Below, in pieces: positions 30,171-38,320 of a DNA stretch of 64,000 nt. The stretch comes from Kutzneria chonburiensis. Lineage in GTDB: Bacteria; Actinomycetota; Actinomycetes; Mycobacteriales; Pseudonocardiaceae. The notes under the pieces are model-generated. The model saw nothing but the letters and a program-made list of their open reading frames with translations. It did not search any database and was not told the DNA's origin. Positions within the stretch are counted from its first letter, which is position 1, and each line of letters opens with the position of its first letter. The DNA lies in the NCBI RefSeq assembly GCF_028622115.1, contig NZ_CP097263.1, positions 1,488,001-1,552,000 on the forward strand, read 5' to 3'. A program made the position numbers and the translations under genes.

Positions 30171-31118
30171 CTACACCAGCAGCGGGCTGCCGTAGTGCTG
30201 CTCGACCCACTCGGGCTGGTACACCGAGTCCAGATAGCGTTCGCCCAGGTCAGGGGCGATCGCCACGGCGGTGGTGGCGCCGTTGTCGGCCAGCCAGCGC
30301 TCGGCCCCGCTGACCACGGTCCCGGTGGAGCCGCCGAACACGAAGCCGGCGGCGGCCAGCCGGTGGCACATCTTCACCGTGTCCTCCTCCCGCACGTGCA
30401 CCACGTCGTCCACAAAGGACTCGTCGAGCAGCTGCGGGCGGACGCTGGTGCCGAGGCCGGGAATGAGCCGCGGCGAGGCCGGCCCGCCGAACGTGACCGA
30501 GCCGACCGCGTCGACCGCCACGATCCGCACCGACGGCCGGTGCTCACGGAAGTAGCGCGCGCAGCCCATCAGCGTGCCGGTGGTGCCGGCCCCGACGAAC
30601 AGCACGTCCAGCTCGGGGAACGCCTTGGCGATCTGCGGCGCGGTGCTGCCGTGGTGGGCCAGCCAGTTGCCGCTGTTGGCGTACTGGTTGAGCCACACGT
30701 ACCGCGCGTCCTGCCGGCACATCCCTTGCACGTAGCCGATCCGCGCGCCGAGGAAGCCGCCGTCCGGATCGGGCTCGGTGATCACGTGCACCCGCGCCCC
30801 GAACGACTCGATCAGCCGCCGGGACGCGGTGTTGCAGCGGGCGTCGGTGACACACAGGAAGCCGTAGCCGCGGCTGGCCGCGATCATCGCCAGCGCGATG
30901 CCGAGATTGCCCGACGAGGACTCGATCAGCACCGAGCCCGGCGCGAGGCGGCCGTCCCGTTCGGCCGCGTCCACCATGGCCACGGCCGCCTTGAGCTTGA
31001 CCGAGCCGGCGAAGTTGAACGCCTCGCACTTGAGGTGGAGCGCCAGTCCCACCGCCCGCCGCAGGTCCACGTAGAGGTCGTCGACATGGAACTCGTCCGG
31101 GCCGGAGATCACCTGCAT
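30171..31118 (-). CDS. sbnA: SbnA-like 2,3-diaminopropionate biosynthesis enzyme (PLP, cysteine-synthase fold)
   Basis: 315 residues from the ATG at 31118 (a TTG two codons upstream is also possible). PLP lysine in NFAGSVKLKAA, phosphate-binding GxGTTGT loop (VGAGTTGTLMG) and SSSGNLGIALA are those of the cysteine synthase/OAS sulfhydrylase superfamily. Paired with an ornithine-cyclodeaminase-like partner it matches SbnA of staphyloferrin B and VioB/ZmaU-type enzymes. In the staphyloferrin system SbnA joins O-phospho-L-serine and L-glutamate to N-(1-amino-1-carboxy-2-ethyl)-glutamate, which SbnB then oxidises to L-Dap. Its gene follows sbnB by 15 bases. Confidence 0.9.
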   Translation of the reverse strand: MQVISGPDEFHVDDLYVDLRRAVGLALHLKCEAFNFAGSVKLKAAVAMVDAAERDGRLAPGSVLIESSSGNLGIALAMIAASRGYGFLCVTDARCNTASRRLIESFGARVHVITEPDPDGGFLGARIGYVQGMCRQDARYVWLNQYANSGNWLAHHGSTAPQIAKAFPELDVLFVGAGTTGTLMGCARYFREHRPSVRIVAVDAVGSVTFGGPASPRLIPGLGTSVRPQLLDESFVDDVVHVREEDTVKMCHRLAAAGFVFGGSTGTVVSGAERWLADNGATTAVAIAPDLGERYLDSVYQPEWVEQHYGSPLLV

Positions 31119-31133
31119 GGCCAACCGCCTTCG

Positions 31134-32168
31134 TCAGGACCTGCCGTATCGGGAGAGCTCATGGAAGAAGTCCGGCACGGTCGCCAGCTCGCCGGCTGCG
31201 GCCAGCTCGTCCAGCACGTGCTTGCCGACAGCCAGGTCCAGCACGCCGAGACCGAAGGGGGAGAACACCAGCGGCTTGTCGGTGGGGAGCTCCAGTCCAT
31301 TGAGGACGTCGAACAGCGTGCCGTCCAGGAAGTCCCGGTTTCCGGTTCGCTGCTCGGCCAGGTGCGGCGAGGTGTCGGCCTTCAGGCAGTGGTCCACGTC
31401 GTCAACGATGTTGGTCGAGGCCAGGATGATCTCCGGCGACAGGTCGCGCAGGGACACGTGCAGCACCAACGGGTTGTGCGCGAACAAGTCCACATCGGAC
31501 ACGTGCGGCTGACCGGCGACGGTCGCGAACACGACGACGTCGCTGTTGCGGATGAGGTCCTCGGCGGTGTCCCGGACGGTGATCGTCGCTCCGGTGCCGC
31601 TGCGCTCCAGGTAGCCCTTGAAGCCCTCGGCGTGCTCGGTCGACAGGTCGTGCACGCCGATCTCGTCGAAGTCCCAGCCGGTGCCGGCGAGGTAGGTGTG
31701 GATGTACCGGGCGATCAGGCCGACACCGAAGAAGCCGATCCGGCGGGGCCGGTTTCGACCACGCGTCAACACATCCGCGGCCAATGCGGCCGACGCGGCC
31801 GTGCGCGCGGCGCTGATGATCGACGCTTCCATGCAGGCCAGCGGATAGCCGGTGTCGTGGTCGTTGAGGATCAGCACCGCCGAGGCCCGAGGCACGCCCC
31901 GCTGCACGTTCTCCGGGAAGCTGGAGATCCACTTCACGCCGTCCACGTCCACCTCGCCGCCGATCGAGGCCGGCAGCGCGATGATGCGCGAGGTGGGGCG
32001 GTCCGGGAAGCGCAGGAAGTAGGACGGCGGGTTGACGGTGTCGCCGCCGCCGTGCACCCGGTAGGCCGCCTCCACGATCTCGACGACACGCTTCTCGCTG
32101 CCGGACAGCACCTGGTGCACCTGCCGGCCGGGGATGACGGCGAACGGGGGCACCTGCGGGTCGGTCAT
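31134..32168 (-). CDS. sbnB: SbnB-like dehydrogenase for 2,3-diaminopropionate (ornithine cyclodeaminase family)
   Basis: 344 residues. The ATG at 32168 overlaps the stop of the SyrP-like gene and has a GGAG 6 bases upstream, so it is preferred over the ATG at 32180. The NAD-binding FFGVGLIARYI motif (about residue 145) and the KWISSFPENV segment are typical of the mu-crystallin/ornithine cyclodeaminase family. In the SbnA/SbnB pathway this enzyme oxidatively cleaves the glutamate-linked intermediate, releasing L-2,3-diaminopropionate and 2-oxoglutarate. The released 2-oxoglutarate is also a cosubstrate of the two dioxygenases in the cluster. Confidence 0.9.
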   Translation of the reverse strand: MTDPQVPPFAVIPGRQVHQVLSGSEKRVVEIVEAAYRVHGGGDTVNPPSYFLRFPDRPTSRIIALPASIGGEVDVDGVKWISSFPENVQRGVPRASAVLILNDHDTGYPLACMEASIISAARTAASAALAADVLTRGRNRPRRIGFFGVGLIARYIHTYLAGTGWDFDEIGVHDLSTEHAEGFKGYLERSGTGATITVRDTAEDLIRNSDVVVFATVAGQPHVSDVDLFAHNPLVLHVSLRDLSPEIILASTNIVDDVDHCLKADTSPHLAEQRTGNRDFLDGTLFDVLNGLELPTDKPLVFSPFGLGVLDLAVGKHVLDELAAAGELATVPDFFHELSRYGRS

Positions 32169-33145
32169 GAACGGCTCCATCTGATGTCGGTGCGCCGCAC
32201 GGGATCCCCCATCGCGACGACGATCTCGCGGTCGCCCTCGTAGGGCTGCCGGCTGTGCGCGGTGCGGAGGTTGTCGACCAGCATCAGGTCACCGCGCTGC
32301 CACGGGATGCTGGCGGTGTGCCGCTGGTAGACCTCGTTGATCACGTCGACGACGTCGGCCGGTATCGGCTCGCCGTCGCCGAAGCGGGTGGTGAACGGCA
32401 GGCCGTCCGGGCCGAGCACCATGGCCAGGTACTCGCGGACGTCCGGGTCCATGGTCAGCTCGTTGAGGAACGCGATCTGGTTGAACCACAGGCGTTGCCC
32501 GGTCACCGGGTGGTACGCGACGGCGGTGCGGACCTGCCTGGTCCGCAGGCCGGCCTCGGTCCACTCGAACTCGGTGTCGTTGGCCCGGCAGTACGCCTCC
32601 ACTTCGGACTGATCATCAGTGCCGAAGGCCTGCTGCCACGGCACACCGATGGTCTCGCCGTAGTTGCGGATCAGCTGCCAGCCGTCCTTCTCGAACCGGT
32701 TCACGATGTCCGGCGGCAGGTCGGCCAGTACCGCCGCGGCATCGGCCACCGCCGTCTCGCCGCCGCTGGTCGGGGCCTGGAGGCAGGCGAAGACCATGGT
32801 GCGGGGGAGTTCCTGGGCGTAGCTGAGCTCGTGGTGCATGCACATCGGCTGGTTGGCCGGCCACGCCGAGGAGGAATAGACCTGTGGCGCGTAAGCGGTT
32901 CGCGGCGCGAACGACTCCCGCTCGGTGATCAGCTCGGTGGTGATCAGCCTGGCCAGCCGGCCGGTCTGGGCCGCGTCGGCGACGTCGAGGCCGCGCACCA
33001 GCACCGTGCCGTGGCCGTTCAGCGCGGCCCGCAGCACGTCCAGGTTGTCGGCGACCCAGCCCTCGGCGTCGCTGTCGGCGTACGCCCGCAGCACCGGCGG
33101 TCTGCCTTCGAGCAGCGGCGCGTACGCCTCCACCAGGGAAGACAT
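32165..33145 (-). CDS. SyrP/TauD-family Fe(II)/2-oxoglutarate hydroxylase
   Basis: 326 residues. The iron ligands appear as HHELSYA (about residue 110; H-x-E) and a distal His in NLRTAHSRQPYEGDRE (about 300), followed by the 2-oxoglutarate-binding Arg. The MHHELSYAQELP sequence is characteristic of the SyrP group; SyrP itself is known to beta-hydroxylate Asp bound to a carrier protein in syringomycin biosynthesis. The gene lies directly after the orphan A-T protein (13-base gap) and is translationally coupled to sbnB. I infer that it hydroxylates the amino acid held on the A-T protein or on the A-less module. The actual substrate is not shown by sequence. Confidence 0.87.
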   Translation of the reverse strand: MSSLVEAYAPLLEGRPPVLRAYADSDAEGWVADNLDVLRAALNGHGTVLVRGLDVADAAQTGRLARLITTELITERESFAPRTAYAPQVYSSSAWPANQPMCMHHELSYAQELPRTMVFACLQAPTSGGETAVADAAAVLADLPPDIVNRFEKDGWQLIRNYGETIGVPWQQAFGTDDQSEVEAYCRANDTEFEWTEAGLRTRQVRTAVAYHPVTGQRLWFNQIAFLNELTMDPDVREYLAMVLGPDGLPFTTRFGDGEPIPADVVDVINEVYQRHTASIPWQRGDLMLVDNLRTAHSRQPYEGDREIVVAMGDPVRRTDIRWSRS

Positions 33146-33158
33146 CGTCAGATTCCTT

Positions 33159-35201
33159 TCAGCCGGCCTGTTCGACCAGCGCGGCCAGCTTGCTCAGGGT
33201 CGGGGCGGCCGTGATGTCGGTCAGCGACACCGCCGGCTTCAGCTTGATCGCCAGCCGGACCGCGCTCAGCGACGTGCCGCCCAGCTCGAAGAAGTCCGCG
33301 TCGGCGCCGATCCGCTCCACCGGTAGCCCGAGCACGTCGGCCCAGGCCGCGGCCAGTGTCCGCTCCGCATCCGTGGCCGGCGCGACGTACTCCTGCTTGC
33401 TCAGGTCGTTGGCGGCGGCCCGGAGCGCCTTCTTGTCGATCTTGCCGTTGTCGGTCAGCGGCAGCTTGTCCATGCGGTGCACCGCGGCCGGCACCATGTA
33501 GTCGGCCAGCGTGACGGCGGCGTGTTCCCGCAGCTGTTCTCCGGTGAGGTCTCCGGTGGCGGAGAAGAACGCCACCAGCTGCGGGCCGTCGGCCACGACC
33601 ACGGCCGCGTCCTTCACGCCGGGCGCGCCGAGCAGGCGGTTCTCCACCTCGCCGATCTCGATCCGGAAGCCGCGGATCTTCACCTGGGCGTCGCGGCGGC
33701 CGAGGAACTCCAGGCGGCCGTCCGGCAGCCAGCGGCCGAAGTCACCGGACCGGTACATCCGCTGACCGGGCCGCAGCGGGTCGTCCATGAAGGCGGCGGC
33801 CGTGCGCTCGGGGTCGTTGATGTAGCCGCGGCCGACGCAGATGCCCGAGAACGCGATCTCGCCGACCGACCCCAGCGGCACCGGCCGCAGCCGCTCGTCC
33901 AGCACGTAGACGGTGGTGTTAGCGATAACTTTGCCCAGTGGCACGGAATCCGTGGTCGGGGTCGCGGTCATGACCTCGTGGTTGGTGTCGTCCGAGGTCT
34001 CGGTGAGGCCGTAGGCGTTCACCAGCGTCCCGTGTGGACGGTGGGTGAACCAGCGCTGCACCAGCTCCTTCTTGATCGCCTCGCCGGTGACCGAGACGCA
34101 GCGCAGCGCCGGCAGGTCACGCGGGCGGACCTCCAGCTCGGAGAGCACGACCTCCAGGAACGACGGGACCAGTTGCAGCACCTCGACGTCGGCCGCCTCG
34201 ACGGTGTCGAGGAACCGGTTGATGTCGAGGATGTCCTGCTGCGGCACGATGACCGTGCGACCGCCGACCAGCAGCGCCGACACCAGCTGCCACAGCGAGA
34301 TGTCGAAGCACTGCGGGGCGGTCTGGGCAACGACGGCACCTTCGCCGATGCCGAGGTCGTCGATCTTGGCGTAGAGGTGGTTGATCATGCCGCCGTGCTC
34401 GCACATGGCGCCCTTGGGCTGGCCCGTCGAGCCCGACGTGAAGTAGATGTACGCCAGTTGGTTCTGCGCTACGGGAACGCCCGGGCTGGTCGTCGGACCG
34501 TCCGTGATGGCGTTGAGCGTTTCCGCGGTGAGCTGCACTTTCGCGTCGCTGCGGGTGAGCATGGCCTCGATGCGCTCGGCCGGGAAGTTCGGCTCGATCG
34601 GCAGGTAGACCGCGCCGGCCTTGAACACGCCGAGCACCGCGGCCATCCAGTCCAGGGTGCGCTCGGAGATCACCGCGACCACGTCCTCGGCCCGGATGCC
34701 CTGGCCGAGCAGGAAATGCGCGATGCGGTTGGCCCGCTCGTCGAGCTCGCGATAGGTCCAGGTTTCGCTCAGGCACTGCGCCGCGACGGCGTCCGGGTGG
34801 CGCTCGACGCGCTCCTCGAACAGCTCGTGCAGGCGGCGATCGGGCAGATCACGACGGCGTCCGGCCATTCCGTGCACCTGGAGGTGCAGTTCCTCATCGC
34901 TCAGCAGGGTTTCCGCGTCGTGATCGGCGTCGGGGTCGGCGATCAGCAGCCGGACCGCCTTGGCGTGATATCCGGCGGTGCGCTCGTCCATGGCTGGGCA
35001 GGTCTGGCCGTTGACGGCCTTGGTCGCCTCGACGAGGTCACGCCAGGTTCCGTCGCGGACCACGACGTCACCGTGACCGTAGTGGACGGCGCCCTCGCCG
35101 GTGAGCACGCTGTGCACCTTGGCGTGCGCCGCGAGCAGCAGGATCTCCTCGGTCACGCCGAGCAGTCCCGCCGTCTCGGCAAGACCGTGGGCGCTGTCCA
35201 T
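33159..35201 (-). CDS. Free-standing NRPS adenylation-thiolation protein with a short N-terminal C-domain-like remnant
   Basis: 680 residues. Residues about 135-570 are an adenylation domain (YFTSGSTGQPKG, AYGLTET, GDFGRW, NGKIDKKAL) and 585-680 a thiolation domain (FFELGGTSLSA). The first ~110 residues (LLLAAHAKVHSVLTGE, DGTWRDLVEAT) resemble the C-terminal part of a condensation domain without an HHxxxDG motif. Code read by eye: D-I-W-Q-S-T-A-D-D-K, unlike the other six A domains; the two acidic residues at the pocket end would suit a side-chain amine. Being first in an operon with sbnA/sbnB, it probably activates Dap and may feed the A-less module 7, comparable to SyrB1 feeding SyrE. The activated substrate is inferred. 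Confidence 0.9.
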   Translation of the reverse strand: MDSAHGLAETAGLLGVTEEILLLAAHAKVHSVLTGEGAVHYGHGDVVVRDGTWRDLVEATKAVNGQTCPAMDERTAGYHAKAVRLLIADPDADHDAETLLSDEELHLQVHGMAGRRRDLPDRRLHELFEERVERHPDAVAAQCLSETWTYRELDERANRIAHFLLGQGIRAEDVVAVISERTLDWMAAVLGVFKAGAVYLPIEPNFPAERIEAMLTRSDAKVQLTAETLNAITDGPTTSPGVPVAQNQLAYIYFTSGSTGQPKGAMCEHGGMINHLYAKIDDLGIGEGAVVAQTAPQCFDISLWQLVSALLVGGRTVIVPQQDILDINRFLDTVEAADVEVLQLVPSFLEVVLSELEVRPRDLPALRCVSVTGEAIKKELVQRWFTHRPHGTLVNAYGLTETSDDTNHEVMTATPTTDSVPLGKVIANTTVYVLDERLRPVPLGSVGEIAFSGICVGRGYINDPERTAAAFMDDPLRPGQRMYRSGDFGRWLPDGRLEFLGRRDAQVKIRGFRIEIGEVENRLLGAPGVKDAAVVVADGPQLVAFFSATGDLTGEQLREHAAVTLADYMVPAAVHRMDKLPLTDNGKIDKKALRAAANDLSKQEYVAPATDAERTLAAAWADVLGLPVERIGADADFFELGGTSLSAVRLAIKLKPAVSLTDITAAPTLSKLAALVEQAG

Positions 35202-35241
35202 ACGACCCCCTACGAACGGTTCGGTTTGCTACCGAGCCGCC

Positions 35242-35265
35242 ACGCTAGCCAGAGGCCTTATTGGC
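35242..35265 (-). promoter_or_regulatory. Promoter and conserved element of the A-T/Dap operon
   Basis: ACGCTAG (35242-35248), six bases, GCCTTATTGGC (35255-35265): the same layout and near-identical sequence as upstream of the exporter-NRPS operon at 28032-28055. On the coding strand TAGCGT would be the -10 box, giving a leader of about 35 bases before the ATG at 35201. The element overlaps the last codons of the LysR gene. Confidence 0.6.
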
Positions 35266-36127
35266 GCATTATTGCGTCAACTACCGGGAGCGCGTCGAGC
35301 AGTTGGGCTGCCTCCGCCGGAATGTGCCGATCGGCCAGCCAGACCGCGATCACCCGGTGCAGCGGCGGGTCCAGCTCCCGCGTGACGATGTCGTCGCGGC
35401 GGTGTGCGGCAAGGGCGAGGCCAGGTAGCACCGCGATACCCTGGCCGGCGGCGACCATCGCCTGCATCAAGACGTAGTCGTCGGTGACCTGGTGATGCAG
35501 CGACGGTCGAATTCCCTGCTGGGCACAGTGTTTGAGGAATCTGTCCTGACACAGTGGACAGCCGGCGATGACCGTGTCCAGCTCGGCCAGTGGGATGGTT
35601 TCCCGGTCCGCCAACGGATGCGTGACCGGCAGCGCGGCGAGCAGCGGATCCCGGCCGAGGACCGTGACCCGAGGTCCTTGCGGCGCTTCGTCATGGAAGG
35701 TCACGGCGACGTCGACCGTGCCGTCTTCCAGCGCCGCCAACGCTTCCGGTGGTTCCGCTTGCCGGACGTCGACACGGAGATGGCCGAGGGAAGTCACGGC
35801 GTCGACCACCAGCGTCGCGCAAGCCGTCGGGAACGCCGCCACCCGAAGCCGCGGCGCGTGACCTTGCGCCAGGTCCGGCAGGCAGTTCTGGGCGGCCGTC
35901 AGCGAGGCCGCGATCTCCGCGGCATAGCGGGCCAGTGTGCGCCCCGGTTCCGTCAGGCGGACTCCGCGCCCGTGCCGTTCGACCAGCTCACAGCCGGCCG
36001 TGCGCTCCAGGCGCTTGACGTGCTGGCTGATCGCCGGGTGCGTCCAGCCGAGCTCCCGCGCCGCCGCCGACATCGAGCCCGTGCGGTCGATCAGGTGCAG
36101 CACCACCAGGCTGCGTGGGTCCAGCAT
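35258..36127 (-). CDS. LysR-type transcriptional regulator, likely pathway-specific
   Basis: 289 residues from the ATG at 36127; a GTG at 36154 is an alternative. The N-terminal winged helix-turn-helix (residues about 1-60, SMSAAARELGWTHPAISQHVKRLE) is typical of LysR proteins, followed by a periplasmic-binding-like effector domain (about 85-285). Its gene lies immediately upstream of the A-T/Dap operon on the same strand and is divergent from the racemase. A shared promoter element upstream of both biosynthetic operons is a natural candidate target. Activation of the peptide cluster in response to a small ligand is inferred from position only. Confidence 0.9.
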   Translation of the reverse strand: MLDPRSLVVLHLIDRTGSMSAAARELGWTHPAISQHVKRLERTAGCELVERHGRGVRLTEPGRTLARYAAEIAASLTAAQNCLPDLAQGHAPRLRVAAFPTACATLVVDAVTSLGHLRVDVRQAEPPEALAALEDGTVDVAVTFHDEAPQGPRVTVLGRDPLLAALPVTHPLADRETIPLAELDTVIAGCPLCQDRFLKHCAQQGIRPSLHHQVTDDYVLMQAMVAAGQGIAVLPGLALAAHRRDDIVTRELDPPLHRVIAVWLADRHIPAEAAQLLDALPVVDAIMRQ

Positions 36128-36200
36128 GTAACGAATTCTGCCAGGTGATGTCACGAGATCGCACTTTTACTTATATCAGGACGGGACGATCCTGGAGGTC
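36128..36200. promoter_or_regulatory. LysR / racemase divergent intergenic region
   Basis: A 73-base gap containing an AT-rich block (acttttacttatatcagg, 36163-36180). TTATAT at 36171-36176 could serve as a -10 for the racemase. GGAGG at 36194-36198 is only 2 bases from the racemase ATG, a short spacing. LysR-type regulators usually bind in such gaps, but I see no clear T-N11-A dyad here. Confidence 0.35.
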
Positions 36201-37025
36201 ATGGACCTGATCGGCATCATCGGCGGCCTGAGCTGGGAGTCCACCGCCGAGTACCTGCGCCGGCTCAACCAGGGCGTTCGGACCCGGCTCGGCGGTCTGC
36301 ACTCGGCCCGGCTCCGTGTCGCCACCGTTGACTTCGCTCCCATCGAGGCGATGATGGCCGCGGGGGAGTGGACGTCGATCGCCACCGTGCTGGCTGGTGA
36401 AGCCCGCGCGCTGGAGGCCGCCGGCGCATCGTTCGTGCTGCTGGCGACGAACACCATGCACAAGGTGTACGACGACATTGCCACTGCGGTGTCCATCCCC
36501 GTGCTACACCTGTGCGACGTCACCGCCTCCGCCGCGCTCGCCGCCGGCGTCACCCGCGTAGGATTGCTCGGCACCAAGTACACGATGGAGCAGGACTTCT
36601 ACCGCGACCGCCTGTCCCGCAACGGTGTTAGCGCTATCATCCCGGCCAGGGCGGACCGGGACACCGTGCAGCGCATCATCTTCGACGAACTCTGTGTCGG
36701 GACCGTGGATCCCTCATCCCGTGACCGCCTGCTCGACATCTGCCGTTCCCTGCTGGCCGCCGGCGCCGCGGGCATCGTGCTGGGCTGCACCGAACTCGAG
36801 CTCAGCATCGGCCCCGCGGATCTTGCTGGCCCGATCTTCGCGACCACCGCGCTGCACTGCGCGGCGGCCCTCGACCTGGCCCTCGCGGCACCCGTAACGC
36901 CGGACCCGGCCGTGGCGAAGGGACAGCGGGGTGGAGAGCCGGAGGTTTCGTGCCGTGGTGGACTACTGGCGACCGATCCGGGATCGCTGGGACGAGCTGA
37001 CCCGGGTGGTGCTCCATCCGGGTGA
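36201..37025 (+). CDS. Aspartate/glutamate racemase family protein (Thr/Cys type)
   Basis: 274 residues. GIIGGLSWESTAEYLR at the N-terminus, ATNTMHKV near residue 87 and LGCTELEL near 195 define the Asp/Glu racemase family. The first catalytic position is Thr instead of Cys, as in YgeA/EcL-DER-type enzymes, where a Thr/Cys pair gives one-sided or broad amino-acid racemisation. It could supply a D-amino acid to the cluster, but the assembly line already has an epimerization domain. After residue ~231 the sequence is no longer family-like and overlaps the start of the next gene by about 95 bases, so the natural stop may have been lost. An internal TGTTAGCGCTATCA (36626-36639) is one base from the ara operator. 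Confidence 0.85.
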   Translation: MDLIGIIGGLSWESTAEYLRRLNQGVRTRLGGLHSARLRVATVDFAPIEAMMAAGEWTSIATVLAGEARALEAAGASFVLLATNTMHKVYDDIATAVSIPVLHLCDVTASAALAAGVTRVGLLGTKYTMEQDFYRDRLSRNGVSAIIPARADRDTVQRIIFDELCVGTVDPSSRDRLLDICRSLLAAGAAGIVLGCTELELSIGPADLAGPIFATTALHCAAALDLALAAPVTPDPAVAKGQRGGEPEVSCRGGLLATDPGSLGRADPGGAPSG

Positions 37026-37890
37026 CACGGCCCGGGTCGACTACCGGATGAAGCGCTGGCTGAACCCGTTCGCCCTGTCGGAACTGGCTATCGCGCTCAC
37101 CGGCATGCGCGGCGCCGGCAAGACGACGCTGCACAAGGCGTTGCGGCACAGGCTGCCGATCGGCGAGTCCGCGAAGCGCGGAGAGAGCCCGGACAAGGAG
37201 CGGGACCGTTTCGTCCTCGAGACACCCGTCGGCCGCAAGCGGGTGAAACTCGTGGTGGTGCCGGGCCAGAAGGACTCGCCGCCGGGCAGGCGCACGATCA
37301 GCGAGGTCTTCATGGGCAGCAGCGCCCCGACCGGCGTCCTGCACTCGACGTCCTGCGGGTACAGCACGATCTGGGATCCCAACACCCAGCGTGCGGCCCT
37401 CGACCTGGTGCCGGCCGGGGCCCCGGCGCTGCCGGCCGTGCAGCGCATCCAGAACTACAACCTCCAGCACGAACTGGACGACTTCCTTCAGACCAAGGAC
37501 CTGTTGCAGCAGGCGTGGCAGTACACGACCAAGCCGATCTGGCTGGTGCTGGCTGTGTCCAAAGTGGACCTCTATCGGACGCAATCCGCGCTCGACGACG
37601 CCGGCCGGTACTACATACCCGCGGCCGATCCGGCCAAGGACTCCGAGTTCTCCCGCGAGTTGCGCGGACTCGTCGACTTCGTCGGCCAGGGCCGGTTCGT
37701 CCACAAGGACGGTGGCGGGCAGCCGGTGATCCGGATCGCGGTGCTGCCGGTGTGCGCCTATCTGGAGGCGTACTCGGCCACGGCGGTCAACGCGCAGGCG
37801 CCGTCGCACGGCGACCTCGATCTCATGTCGGCGCTGCTGGCCAAGGTCATGAACACGATCGGAGAGTTCTGCGGTGTTGAGCCACGATAA
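36931..37890 (+). CDS. P-loop GTPase-like protein
   Basis: 319 residues from GTG 36931; GTG 36955, preceded by GGAGG at 36941-36945, is an equally good start and gives 311. P-loop GMRGAGKTT near residue 59, a VVVPGQ segment that may be the switch/G3 region, and SKVD (VSKVDLYR) as a G4-like guanine-specificity motif suggest a TRAFAC-type GTPase. No membrane segment. The next two genes encode small membrane proteins and overlap it and each other, so the three probably form a functional unit at the membrane. I do not recognise the family and give no function. Confidence 0.7.
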   Translation: MESRRFRAVVDYWRPIRDRWDELTRVVLHPGDTARVDYRMKRWLNPFALSELAIALTGMRGAGKTTLHKALRHRLPIGESAKRGESPDKERDRFVLETPVGRKRVKLVVVPGQKDSPPGRRTISEVFMGSSAPTGVLHSTSCGYSTIWDPNTQRAALDLVPAGAPALPAVQRIQNYNLQHELDDFLQTKDLLQQAWQYTTKPIWLVLAVSKVDLYRTQSALDDAGRYYIPAADPAKDSEFSRELRGLVDFVGQGRFVHKDGGGQPVIRIAVLPVCAYLEAYSATAVNAQAPSHGDLDLMSALLAKVMNTIGEFCGVEPR

Positions 37891-38320
37891 GGAAAGCTGG
37901 GACGCCGCACAGCCGGAGACCGACCTGGAGGCGGCGCTGGAGCACGCGGAGCAGATGCTGGCGTCCTATGACCGTGCGGCCCGCGAGCTCCGGTACCTGT
38001 ACGTCGCCCGCAACGGCATTCTGGTGGCGTCGCCGCTTGTCATCGCCGTGATTGTGCTGAGCAGCCAGGACTTCGCCACGGGACTGGTGCTCGTCCTCGG
38101 CTTCATGGCCGGGCTGTTGGGGCTGGCCGCCCTGCTGCACGAACCGATCGTGGCCGCGCACCGGCGGCGGGAACGCGACCTGTCCGGGCTGGTCCCGATC
38201 GCCCGCGTGGTCCGGGACACGTTGCCGGTCGTGGCCAAGGCCGAGCACTGGGGCGAGCTGCGGCACCTGACCATGCGGGCCCGGATCGCCCGCTTCCCGA
38301 TCTCGGAGAAGAGCACGTGA
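37874..38320 (+). CDS. Small membrane protein, partner of the GTPase-like protein
   Basis: 148 residues; the GTG at 37874 lies inside the end of the GTPase-like gene (17-base overlap). A soluble, partly helical N-terminus (about 1-40, DLEAALEHAEQMLASYDRA) precedes two hydrophobic segments at about 47-68 and 72-92, then a basic cytoplasmic tail. No known family recognised. The overlap on both sides indicates translational coupling. Confidence 0.65.
   Translation: MLSHDKESWDAAQPETDLEAALEHAEQMLASYDRAARELRYLYVARNGILVASPLVIAVIVLSSQDFATGLVLVLGFMAGLLGLAALLHEPIVAAHRRRERDLSGLVPIARVVRDTLPVVAKAEHWGELRHLTMRARIARFPISEKST

Noticed and set aside
36201-37025. Racemase as the source of the D-residue in the peptide
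   Set aside because: Module 6 already has an intact epimerization domain; the racemase is divergent from the cluster and lies beyond the LysR gene.
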